Part shown: in pieces, positions 8,597 to 16,140 of the stretch | Numbering within the stretch: the first letter of the stretch is position 1 | Layout: each line of letters opens with the position of its first letter | Assembly (NCBI RefSeq): GCF_002150035.1 | Contig: NZ_NETS01000006.1 | Coordinates: 186,001-250,000 of the forward strand | DNA from: Leptospira venezuelensis | Lineage (GTDB): Bacteria > Spirochaetota > Leptospiria > Leptospirales > Leptospiraceae | DNA: 64,000 nucleotides | Direction of reading: 5' to 3' | Position numbers and translations under genes: made by a program | The notes under the pieces: model-generated | What the model saw: only the letters and a program-made list of their open reading frames with translations | Database searches by the model: none | Told to the model about the DNA's origin: nothing

Positions 8597-9793
8597 TTGC
8601 AAACAATCGCCTCATCCGAACCGATCCGTACCTTGGAATTAAACGGTTCCCAAATCACTATTTTGGGAACGGCTCATATCAGCCAAAAAAGTATAGATGA
8701 AGTTTCCAGAATTATCCAAGAAGAAAAACCGGACACGGTCTGTGTGGAACTTTGTGCTTCCAGAATGAGATCCGTTCAGGATCCGGATCATTGGAAAAAA
8801 TTAGATATTTTCAAAGTGTTTAAGGAAAGAAAGATGTGGCTCCTTCTTTCCAGCCTAATCCTTTCTTCTTTCCAGAAAAAACTAGGCTACGGGAACATTC
8901 GTCCGGGTGACGAAATGAGAAAAGCGATCGAAGAAGGAAATAAGATCCACGCTAAGATCGTACCAGTCGACCGCGAGATCTCCACTACTCTCAAAAGAGC
9001 ATGGTGGAATGTAGGCTTCTGGAGTAGGATGATGTTATTCTCTACCTTAGTTAGTTCACTCATCGTTAAGGAAGAAATCTCTCCTGAGAAAATAGAAGAG
9101 ATGAAATCGGACGATGTCCTTAAAGATCTATTCTCTCAACTTCCTTCCAGATACCAGTCTGTTAAAAATGTGATCATAGATGAAAGAGATGCATATCTAG
9201 CGCAAAGAATCAGGCAACAAGCTGCTGTAGGTAAGAAAATTTTCGCAGTAGTTGGTGCAGGACATCTAGAGGGTATTGTAAAACATATAATAGAAGATAA
9301 AGATATCGATCATTTGGATATCCAACCTGTTAAAGGTTTCTGGGATAGAGTGCGTCCTTTATTATTTCCTGCGATTATAATCTCCGCATTCACCGCGCTT
9401 TATTGGTTTGGAGGAAAAGAAGAAGGCCAGGAATTTTTAATTAGATGGATCTTAGTTAAAGGAACACTTGCCGCATTGGGTGCGATCATCGCACTTGCAC
9501 ATCCAGTTTCCATTCTTCTTGCATTTATAGCAGCTCCGATTGGGAATTTTAATCCAATCATCAAGCCAGGTTGGGTAGCGGCTCTCTCTGAATCTTGGTT
9601 TAGAAAACCATTGGTAGAAGATTTTGAAAAATTGGGAGAAGATACAGAAACTTTCAGCGGATACTGGAAGAACAAAGTAACTCGTATCTTCTTAGTTTTT
9701 ATGCTCCCTCAGATTGGAAGTAGCATCGGAACTTTTATCGTATCTAAACAGATTTTTGATAAAATCCTAAAATTTGTAGGCGCTTTTTTCTAA
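8597..9793 (+). CDS. TraB/PrgY-family membrane protein
   Basis: TraB/GumN/PrgY-type protein. The N-terminal domain carries ILGTAHIS (about residues 22-29), VCVELC and VGAGHLEGI, the histidine- and glutamate-bearing motifs of the family. The C-terminal third (about 250-398) has several transmembrane helices. Enterococcal TraB relatives limit peptide pheromone activity and the fold has been proposed to be a metallopeptidase. The start is TTG with AAAGGAAA about 8-12 bases upstream; no nearer ATG precedes the conserved domain. The sensor gene begins 3 bases after its stop, so they are probably cotranscribed. Confidence 0.85.
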   Translation: MQTIASSEPIRTLELNGSQITILGTAHISQKSIDEVSRIIQEEKPDTVCVELCASRMRSVQDPDHWKKLDIFKVFKERKMWLLLSSLILSSFQKKLGYGNIRPGDEMRKAIEEGNKIHAKIVPVDREISTTLKRAWWNVGFWSRMMLFSTLVSSLIVKEEISPEKIEEMKSDDVLKDLFSQLPSRYQSVKNVIIDERDAYLAQRIRQQAAVGKKIFAVVGAGHLEGIVKHIIEDKDIDHLDIQPVKGFWDRVRPLLFPAIIISAFTALYWFGGKEEGQEFLIRWILVKGTLAALGAIIALAHPVSILLAFIAAPIGNFNPIIKPGWVAALSESWFRKPLVEDFEKLGEDTETFSGYWKNKVTRIFLVFMLPQIGSSIGTFIVSKQIFDKILKFVGAFF

Positions 9794-9817
9794 AATTTGC
9801 GTACGATCTGTAGCCGA

Positions 9818-11959
9818 ATGCGAAAGGGAATCAAGACTCGATCTATAATCTCCTCTAGTTTTCTTTTGATGATCTTCTTCTCTTTTCCAATTTGGGGAGA
9901 AGGTCAGGTCTACGAAAAAAAAGACCGCTTCTTTTTAGAAGAGAAGATGGATGGAACTTCTCTTCTTCCTTATCTTTCCGTATATCAAGATACAAGCGGC
10001 AAAAAGTCCTTTAAAGAAGTCTTAAAAATTTTCGACCAAGGTGGATCTGAAAAGATCTTTCAAAACAGTTTAGGATATTCTAAATCTGCGATCTGGGTCC
10101 GTCTTCGCACGGAAAATCAAACTAATAAAGTCCTAGATTGGATCTTAGAAATAGATTATGCACTTTTAGATTTTGTGGATCTTTATGTGGGAAGAACCTC
10201 TGATTCTGCAATCAATCATTCAGGAGATCTGAGAGAATTTGGCACTCGTCCAATTGAACATAGAAATTTTGCTTATCCTTTTTCGGATGATCCTGGCTCT
10301 AAAAGAGAAATTTATTTTAGGATCGCAAGTTCCAGTTCTATTCTTTTACCTTTCATTGCATTTTCTAAAAATGAATTTATAGAACATACTTTTACGGAGC
10401 AACTTGCTCTTGGATTGTATTACGGCTCCATGTTAATCATGGTAGTTTATAATTTGTTTTTATTGTTTTCCACCAAAGATAAAAGTTATCTATATTACGT
10501 TGTTTATATATTAACTTATATACTTTTCCAATTTACATTGAACGGCCTTTCTTTTCAATATTTATGGAGAAGTTCCGTTTTATGGGCGAATTACAGTCTG
10601 CCTTTCTCTATCTTTACTGTGCTTCTGGCGGCAGGCGCATTCAGCAGATCATTTTTGAACGCTTCCGAATATACTCCTAAAACCTCCAAGTTATATTATC
10701 TACTTTTTGTTCTCAGTTTCGGAGGAATGATCTCCACATTATTCATTTGGGAATATAGGACTGCGATCATGAGTAGCCTAGTTCTGATGTTCTTTACTCT
10801 GGGATTTTTGATCTCTAACGGAGTCCAATGTTTACTCGCGGGAAGAAGGGAGGCGAAATATTTCTTATTTGCTTGGTCTTCTTTCTTATTTTTTAGCTTT
10901 CTATTCGGTTTAAAATCGTTCGGGATACTCCCGAATAACTTTTTCACTCTATGGGGAATACAAGTAGGTTCCGTAATGGAAGTGAGCCTTCTATCCTTGG
11001 GGTTAGCTGATAGGATTAAAAGATTATCCGATCAATTGAAACAAAGAGTGGAAGAACTTGGAAATATTCGAAATTACGCAGAAGAATCAGAAGCAAAATA
11101 TAGAAGTTTATTCGAAGTAGAAGAAGACTTTCTATTTTCCTTGGACCAAAACTGGAATATTCTCGCAGCGAACAGATCAGTCTCCAAGCATATAGGATTC
11201 AAACCCCAGGAAGTGATCGGCAAAAACTTTATGGAGCTGATCTATAAGGCGGGAGAATTGCAAGATGCTTACAAAAAATTATTCGTATTAGAAAAACTTG
11301 AAGAACTTGCTTCTGAAGGAAAACCTGTCCGGTTTCTGGGGGAATTCCTACAGAAATACTTAAGAGAACCGAAAGAGCTGCAAGTCCAATTCCAGATCTT
11401 GGAATACGAAGGCCAGAGAGAAATTTTAGGAAGAGCTTTTGAGCCTGACCAAGACTTAATGTCTAGGTATGTAGACGACGAGAAGACAGTCTACTCTGCG
11501 AATAATTATCTCCAGAATGCGGAACTTCTTAGCCAAAGGATGACTGCAAACTTGTATAGATTCGTGGATCCTTCTACAATCACAGCGATGAGAAATTGCC
11601 TCCGAGAAATGATCATCAATGCAATCGAACATGGGAATTTAAATATTAGTTTCGAAGAAAAAACCAAGGCAATGTCAGAAGGAAATTATTTTAGATTCGT
11701 GCAGGAAAGGCAGAAGGACCCTTATTATAAATCCAAAAAAGTAAAAGTAGAATATTCACTTTCGAGAGATAGGATAGGGATCAGGATAACGGACGAAGGA
11801 AAAGGTTTTAACCATGCTAGGCTTCAAAAAAGCAGTATGGAAAAATTGAATTCAGAAGGAATCACACATGGGCGAGGACTTACTCTCACTTTAGCCACAT
11901 TCGATTTGGTGAAATTTAATAGCACTGGAAATCAAGTTACATTAGTTAAATATTTTTAA
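9818..11959 (+). CDS. 7TMR-DISM / PAS / RsbW-like ATPase sensor
   Basis: Membrane sensor. After a signal peptide (about residues 1-27) comes a 7TMR-DISM extracellular domain (to about 180), seven transmembrane helices (about 195-395), a coiled coil, a PAS domain (about 427-547) and a C-terminal HATPase_c domain (about 590-713). That ATPase has LREMIINAIEHGN, DEGKGF and HGRGLTLT boxes, closest to anti-sigma/RsbW kinases. I see no HisKA helix or phospho-accepting histidine before it. ATG 9818 was chosen because it gives a clean signal peptide; a TTG at 9797 in frame is the alternative. The output is probably protein binding or serine phosphorylation rather than a normal phosphorelay. Confidence 0.82.
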   Translation: MRKGIKTRSIISSSFLLMIFFSFPIWGEGQVYEKKDRFFLEEKMDGTSLLPYLSVYQDTSGKKSFKEVLKIFDQGGSEKIFQNSLGYSKSAIWVRLRTENQTNKVLDWILEIDYALLDFVDLYVGRTSDSAINHSGDLREFGTRPIEHRNFAYPFSDDPGSKREIYFRIASSSSILLPFIAFSKNEFIEHTFTEQLALGLYYGSMLIMVVYNLFLLFSTKDKSYLYYVVYILTYILFQFTLNGLSFQYLWRSSVLWANYSLPFSIFTVLLAAGAFSRSFLNASEYTPKTSKLYYLLFVLSFGGMISTLFIWEYRTAIMSSLVLMFFTLGFLISNGVQCLLAGRREAKYFLFAWSSFLFFSFLFGLKSFGILPNNFFTLWGIQVGSVMEVSLLSLGLADRIKRLSDQLKQRVEELGNIRNYAEESEAKYRSLFEVEEDFLFSLDQNWNILAANRSVSKHIGFKPQEVIGKNFMELIYKAGELQDAYKKLFVLEKLEELASEGKPVRFLGEFLQKYLREPKELQVQFQILEYEGQREILGRAFEPDQDLMSRYVDDEKTVYSANNYLQNAELLSQRMTANLYRFVDPSTITAMRNCLREMIINAIEHGNLNISFEEKTKAMSEGNYFRFVQERQKDPYYKSKKVKVEYSLSRDRIGIRITDEGKGFNHARLQKSSMEKLNSEGITHGRGLTLTLATFDLVKFNSTGNQVTLVKYF

Positions 11960-11972
11960 TATAGGCGTGAAT

Positions 11973-12518
11973 ATGAAAATCCGAATCTTGCTATTTGCAG
12001 TTATAATATTATTAGGTTCCTGTGCCTCTTCTGGTGAGGTTAAAAAGAAAGCAAAAGACCCAAATTCGGGAGTGGCAACTATTGCTTCTGAGCTTAGATA
12101 TCAATTTTTGTCTTCTCTCAAGGCGCAAGGAGGGAAACTTCCTGCAAGACTTGCCATCTTAAATGTGATTAATGAAGACGGGACCAATTCTCAGCTAGGC
12201 AGGTTAGTCACTGATCGGTTAGGAAAGGAATTATTTGATCCTAAAACCTTCCAGCTTTTGGAAAGAGATAGATTGAATCGTGTCATAGGAGAACAGGGCT
12301 TTCAGGCAAGTGGGCTTGTGCTAAATGACCAGATCGTTTCTATAGGAAAACTTTCGGGCGCAGAATATTTGGCTTTGGGTCAGCTTATATTTCAAGATCA
12401 GGAATTTTTATTAAATATCAGGATCGTTTCCTTGGCTGGAGTGATTTGTGCTACAGCGGATATAGTATTCGATTCGGACAACGAGACCTACTCCAAATAT
12501 AAGGAATCCGTTAAATAA
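11973..12518 (+). CDS. CsgG/FlgO-like lipoprotein
   Basis: Probable lipoprotein: signal ILLFAVIILLGSC ends in a lipobox with the cysteine near residue 17. The mature part resembles the CsgG/FlgO fold (LARLAILN-like strand, then LLERDRLNRVIGEQGF and LGQLIF), the domain used by outer-membrane lipoproteins that assess or build secretion rings. ATG 11973 has AGG 7 bases upstream; a GTG two codons earlier is less well placed. It follows the sensor gene by 13 bases. Function inferred from fold only. Confidence 0.75.
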   Translation: MKIRILLFAVIILLGSCASSGEVKKKAKDPNSGVATIASELRYQFLSSLKAQGGKLPARLAILNVINEDGTNSQLGRLVTDRLGKELFDPKTFQLLERDRLNRVIGEQGFQASGLVLNDQIVSIGKLSGAEYLALGQLIFQDQEFLLNIRIVSLAGVICATADIVFDSDNETYSKYKESVK

Positions 12519-12566
12519 GTAATTACTTGAAGAATACTTACTGGTTCTTAATCTGTCTGTAAGTTT

Positions 12567-12974
12567 ATGAAAGCCAACTTTCGTTTCCTGGTATTCAGCA
12601 TTTTTCTTTTATCCGTAACCAATTTGTATTCGGATGTGCCTAAACATTCCGAGATGGACAAGACACTTCTTGCCACTTGGAATAAAAACTTCCCTGTACC
12701 GTATACAAAAATTTTAAAAAGGGATCTTGCTGAAAAAGGAGTTTTGTATTATAGAAAAAACTCCAAAAGATCCGTGTATATTTATTCTTATACTGTATTC
12801 CTTCCTTTGTATGTGGAACAGAATGAGAAGCCTGTAAAAAAGGATGATAGCGGAAGAGAAGTAAAATTAAAACTAATCTATGATCCTTCTTCCAAGGACG
12901 AGAAATATACAATTGAATTGGGTGAGTTTGACGAAATGTATGATGCGAAAGGAATTATAAGATGGATTCGTTGA
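12567..12974 (+). CDS. Small secreted protein of unknown function
   Basis: I do not recognise this 135-residue protein. Residues 1-23 form a signal peptide with probable cleavage after LYS. The mature part is lysine-rich with several tyrosine-containing strands (YYRKNSKRSVYIYSY), suggesting a small beta-rich periplasmic or surface protein. Its last 13 bases overlap the start of the UDP-glucose pyrophosphorylase gene, so translation may be coupled. Confidence 0.7.
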   Translation: MKANFRFLVFSIFLLSVTNLYSDVPKHSEMDKTLLATWNKNFPVPYTKILKRDLAEKGVLYYRKNSKRSVYIYSYTVFLPLYVEQNEKPVKKDDSGREVKLKLIYDPSSKDEKYTIELGEFDEMYDAKGIIRWIR

Positions 12975-14392
12975 TAGCAGAATCTGAACAATTAGTAAGA
13001 GATAAAATGTTGAGGGAAGGACTCTCTCAAGAATTCATTTCCGATTTTATTTCCAAAATCCAAGAAGTTCGCAATGGAGAAACAGGGATCGTAAAATGGG
13101 AAGAAGTAGGGGACCTGGACCCGAACAAAGATGAGATCTCTTTAGAAAAGATTGAATCAGAGTACGCAGGTGATCCTAAATTTCTAAAAGAATTAGTCGT
13201 GATTAAATTGAACGGAGGCCTTGGAACCAGCATGGGCCTTTCCGGACCAAAATCCTTGATAGAGATCAAGGATGGAATGAGCTTCTTAGAAGTGGTCTGC
13301 AAACAAGTAGAGTACATTCGACAAAAATACAATTTAGATATTCCGCTCATTTTGATGGATAGTTTCAGCACTCAGGACGAGAGTCAGGAAGAACTCAAAA
13401 AGATCAAATTTTCGCAAAATTATCCTACAAGCTTCCTACAACATAAGGTTCCAAGACTAGTTGTTCCTGAACTAAAACCTTTAGAAATCTCTAAGGGAAA
13501 TCCAGAAGAATGGTGCCCTCCAGGTCATGGAGATATTTGGTTCACACTCTTGGAAACAGGACTATTAGATCGACTTTTAGAAAATGGATACAAGGTAGCA
13601 TTCGTTTCCAATGGAGACAATCTAGGCGCAACTGTTCATCCTGGAATATTAGAATACATTCTGAAAGAAAATCTGGACTTTTGCATGGAGATGACTCCTA
13701 AAACTCTCGCTGATAAAAAAGGCGGAGCAATATTTAGAAGAGTTGTCGGCGGAGAAAAGAAGAACTTACAATTATTAGAAACTGCACAGGTACCTTCCGA
13801 CCATATGCATGAGTTTGAGGGCCTGGGTAAATTTAGAACATTCTCCACTAATAATCTTTGGATCAGATTAGATGTTCTGAAGGAAAAATTACTCGAAGGC
13901 TCTTTCAAACTATCTTTAATCGTAAATCCTAAAAAGGTAGAAGGGAAGGAGGTCCTACAGTTAGAGACCGCGATGGGATCCGCTATCCAAAACTTCGCCA
14001 ATACAAAAGGTCTCATCATTCCGAGAGATCGATTCGCTCCTGTAAAAAAATGCGAAGACTATCTAGTCAGACGCTCTGATGCGTATTCTTTGAATCCTGA
14101 TTACTCGGTGACTATGTCGGAAGAGAGAAAGATATCAGGTCTCGGAGAATTAGTTATCTCCTTAGATGAAACATATTATAAGAAGGTAAGAGACTTTACT
14201 GAGCGGCTGCAAGCTATTCCATCTTTAGTGCGCTGCACCTCCTTGAAAGTAGAAGGAGATATTTTGTTTGATAAGAAAGTAATTCTAGAAGGAGATGTTA
14301 TATTAGTAAATCCCGGACCAGGACAAAGAAAATTGTCCGAATTAGGTGTGGACCGAATCTCGAACGATAGTTTACGTTTCCGCTTTACATAA
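12962..14392 (+). CDS. UTP-glucose-1-phosphate uridylyltransferase, eukaryotic type
   Basis: Makes UDP-glucose from UTP and glucose 1-phosphate, a precursor for surface glycans; cytoplasmic. The sequence is of the eukaryotic UGP2 class rather than bacterial GalU. KLNGGLGTSMG begins near residue 82, the nucleotide-binding PPGHGDIW near 185, and FVSNGDNLGAT soon after. C-terminal beta-helix-like repeats (LKVEGDILFDKKVILEGDV) match that class. At 476 residues the length fits. The start overlaps the previous gene by 13 bases. UDP-N-acetylhexosamine pyrophosphorylase is a related alternative but the motifs fit UDP-glucose better. Confidence 0.88.
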   Translation: MDSLIAESEQLVRDKMLREGLSQEFISDFISKIQEVRNGETGIVKWEEVGDLDPNKDEISLEKIESEYAGDPKFLKELVVIKLNGGLGTSMGLSGPKSLIEIKDGMSFLEVVCKQVEYIRQKYNLDIPLILMDSFSTQDESQEELKKIKFSQNYPTSFLQHKVPRLVVPELKPLEISKGNPEEWCPPGHGDIWFTLLETGLLDRLLENGYKVAFVSNGDNLGATVHPGILEYILKENLDFCMEMTPKTLADKKGGAIFRRVVGGEKKNLQLLETAQVPSDHMHEFEGLGKFRTFSTNNLWIRLDVLKEKLLEGSFKLSLIVNPKKVEGKEVLQLETAMGSAIQNFANTKGLIIPRDRFAPVKKCEDYLVRRSDAYSLNPDYSVTMSEERKISGLGELVISLDETYYKKVRDFTERLQAIPSLVRCTSLKVEGDILFDKKVILEGDVILVNPGPGQRKLSELGVDRISNDSLRFRFT

Positions 14393-14420
14393 AACAACAG
14401 TCGTTTAAAATCCAGTCCAC

Positions 14421-14441
14421 GGGCTTTCGAGTTGTAAGCCC
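14421..14441 (+). promoter_or_regulatory. Hairpin just before the EAL-like gene start
   Basis: GGGCTT, a 9-base loop and AAGCCC form a 6-base-pair stem that ends 5 bases before the ATG at 14447, where a ribosome-binding site would be expected. No good purine-rich site is visible outside it. It may affect initiation or may be the tail of a weak terminator for the upstream gene. Confidence 0.3.
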
Positions 14442-14446
14442 ATCCT

Positions 14447-15820
14447 ATGCCGATTAATGTCGCAAACGAAATGACCGATGCTTATAACTTAAAATTAAGA
14501 TCCTTTGATATGGGGGATCTAGAACAGTTTAAGACGGTATTCATCAATGAAAATCGTGGAAAGCCAATCTTCCTCCTTAGATTTCAAAATATTTCCACAG
14601 TTTCCCTAGTAGAATTCATACAATTGATCCCTCAGAGGATCTCAGACATAGAACCTTCTCATCGTGAATTATTTCGTTATTATGCCTATGGTGATAAAAA
14701 GAATCTACTGATCGGAGTTGCACCCTTAGATAATTCAGGGCCTATCAGTCTTGCTAATTTTGATGCAGCCATGGGAAGATTCCATGACCAAGCAGTCCGA
14801 ACCGGGGCTCTCAATTTTGATTTCGGGATCGGAAGGACTCAGTGTAATTTTATTTCCTATGTGGAAGAGATCTTCAGAGAGCTGGAAACTTCTTCTTTAA
14901 AAAATCTGAAGGACAATCTAGTTCGTTGGAGCTGGACTTATCTGAATCGTGTAAACGATTACTTCGCAAGCGAGCGTGCAGATGCAGTAATTCAGCCAAT
15001 TATTCATTATAATCATAGGGACCATACATTCTCCATGAAAGGTGGAGAAGTTTTCGTAGGTGGAGAGGCCTACGCTGGTTATGCGGATCTTATTCGCGAT
15101 ATTCCTCATGACCAAGATCTAAACAGGATAGAACTTCTGATCTTAGAGAAGTTGATCATGTCTTGTAATGGTTCCCCTGGACTTCTGAAATTTAATATTT
15201 CTCCTCAGACCCTAATTGATACATTCGATACAGATGAAAAGGTCACACGCTTTCATGAACTTCTTCTGAAGCAAAACCTAAATCCTCAAAACGTTCGTAT
15301 GGAGCTGATCGAAAAACCATATGAAGAAGGGGAGGCAACTCTTAAGTCTGTGTGCAGAAGGTTCTGGAATTTCGGGATTAGTTTTGCTGCAGATGATTTC
15401 GGGGTAAAAAGCCAGAGTCACCAGGTTGTATTGGACCTCGGAGAAATGATCAAAGAGTTTAAACTGGATCCAATCAGTTTCAAATTTAAAGCAGACCAAG
15501 ACTTGACTAAATTTTTGGATAACCTTGCATTTATAGATTATTGCAGAAGACTTTCAGATAATAGGGAAGCAATTATCACTGCGGAAGCATTAGAAGATAT
15601 TGATTCGTTAAACTTTCTTATCACTCACCAAGTGTATTATTTCCAAGCTAATCTATTCTGTAAAAAGATCTGGATCCAAGATTACCAGGAACGTTTTAAA
15701 GAAATGCAAAAACTTCCGGAAACAGCGATCACAAAGATCTTGAGTTCTTCCGAGCTTACCCAACGGTTAAAAGAAGTTGGAAATATTTTCGTTCTAGCGA
15801 AAGAAGTAGATTTGTTTTAA
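14447..15820 (+). CDS. EAL-domain-like protein, divergent
   Basis: Probable cyclic-di-GMP phosphodiesterase or c-di-GMP-binding relative. The C-terminal EAL-like domain (about residues 190-435) keeps E in GGEAYAGY near 205 (EAY instead of EAL), N in KFNISPQTL, E in MELIEK near 287, ADDFG near 314-318, K in FKFKAD and E in AEALED near 378. The N-terminal half is unrecognised but contains a GIGRT stretch that could be a decayed GGDEF-type module. Most metal-site positions seem retained, so activity is possible. The UDP-glucose gene ends 54 bases upstream. Confidence 0.72.
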   Translation: MPINVANEMTDAYNLKLRSFDMGDLEQFKTVFINENRGKPIFLLRFQNISTVSLVEFIQLIPQRISDIEPSHRELFRYYAYGDKKNLLIGVAPLDNSGPISLANFDAAMGRFHDQAVRTGALNFDFGIGRTQCNFISYVEEIFRELETSSLKNLKDNLVRWSWTYLNRVNDYFASERADAVIQPIIHYNHRDHTFSMKGGEVFVGGEAYAGYADLIRDIPHDQDLNRIELLILEKLIMSCNGSPGLLKFNISPQTLIDTFDTDEKVTRFHELLLKQNLNPQNVRMELIEKPYEEGEATLKSVCRRFWNFGISFAADDFGVKSQSHQVVLDLGEMIKEFKLDPISFKFKADQDLTKFLDNLAFIDYCRRLSDNREAIITAEALEDIDSLNFLITHQVYYFQANLFCKKIWIQDYQERFKEMQKLPETAITKILSSSELTQRLKEVGNIFVLAKEVDLF

Positions 15821-15822
15821 TT

Positions 15823-15836
15823 GTAGGAATTCCAAC
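15823..15836. repeat. Short intergenic palindrome, GTxGGAnnTCCxAC type
   Basis: GTAGGAATTCCAAC begins 2 bases after the EAL-like gene stop. It has one mismatched pair and is related to the sites starting at 6323, 8509 and 16105. Confidence 0.45.
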
Positions 15837-15850
15837 GGGGAATGGAGTTG

Positions 15851-15873
15851 CCCCACCCCTGTTCTGGGTGGGG
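15851..15873. repeat. GC-rich hairpin
   Basis: CCCCACCC and GGGTGGGG form an 8-base-pair stem around a 7-base loop. No T-tract follows on either strand, so it is not a standard terminator. It directly abuts the first copy of the 15-base direct repeat. Confidence 0.55.
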
Positions 15874-15874
15874 G

Positions 15875-15889
15875 CTGGCCGGTGGTACA
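15875..15889 (+). repeat. 15-base direct repeat, copy 1
   Basis: CTGGCCGGTGGTACA, identical to bases 16016-16030. Both copies are preceded by a GGGG run, so similarity extends slightly beyond the core. Confidence 0.75.
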
Positions 15890-16015
15890 AAAAAGCGTTC
15901 GATGTAAGTGCATTACGCTGATTATAATTTAAAACTCGTTTGACCTCGATTCTCTCGGTCACCGACTCGTCAAGACGGTCGTCTTCTCGCTCCCTATGGG
16001 TCGCTGCGAAGGGGC

Positions 16016-16030
16016 CTGGCCGGTGGTACA
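16016..16030 (+). repeat. 15-base direct repeat, copy 2
   Basis: CTGGCCGGTGGTACA, identical to bases 15875-15889, with about 126 bases between the copies. The pair could mark a small inserted block. Confidence 0.75.
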
Positions 16031-16099
16031 CACATTCACATCGCCAAAATCCCCTATATCATATATCGATAGATAATCAAGCAGATCTTTCATCGACTT

Positions 16100-16123
16100 C
16101 GCGTGTAGGAGCTCCTACACGCG
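16100..16123. repeat. 24-base perfect palindrome
   Basis: CGCGTGTAGGAG followed by its exact reverse complement, 18 bases beyond the end of the papain-like gene. The centre GTAGGAGCTCCTAC is the best member of the palindrome family seen at three other sites. No T-tract follows on either strand. Confidence 0.75.
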
Positions 16124-16140
16124 TACCAATACTAACTCAG

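Larger units (their letters stand above)
15821..16140. other. Gene-free stretch rich in repeats and palindromes
   Basis: The only gap over 300 bases. It lies between the ends of the convergent EAL-like and papain-like genes. In order it contains a GTAGGAATTCCAAC palindrome (15823), a GC hairpin (15851-15873), a 15-base direct repeat in two copies (15875, 16016) enclosing about 126 bases, and a 24-base perfect palindrome (16100). A minus-strand open frame over part of it is compositionally odd and begins inside the repeat, so I do not call a gene. Confidence 0.7.

Noticed and set aside
15756..16031. Minus-strand open frame of 91 codons in the repeat-rich gap
   Set aside because: It starts inside the 15-base repeat, overlaps the end of the EAL-like gene and has no ribosome-binding site or recognisable protein motif; repeated YHRPxP is just the direct repeat translated twice.
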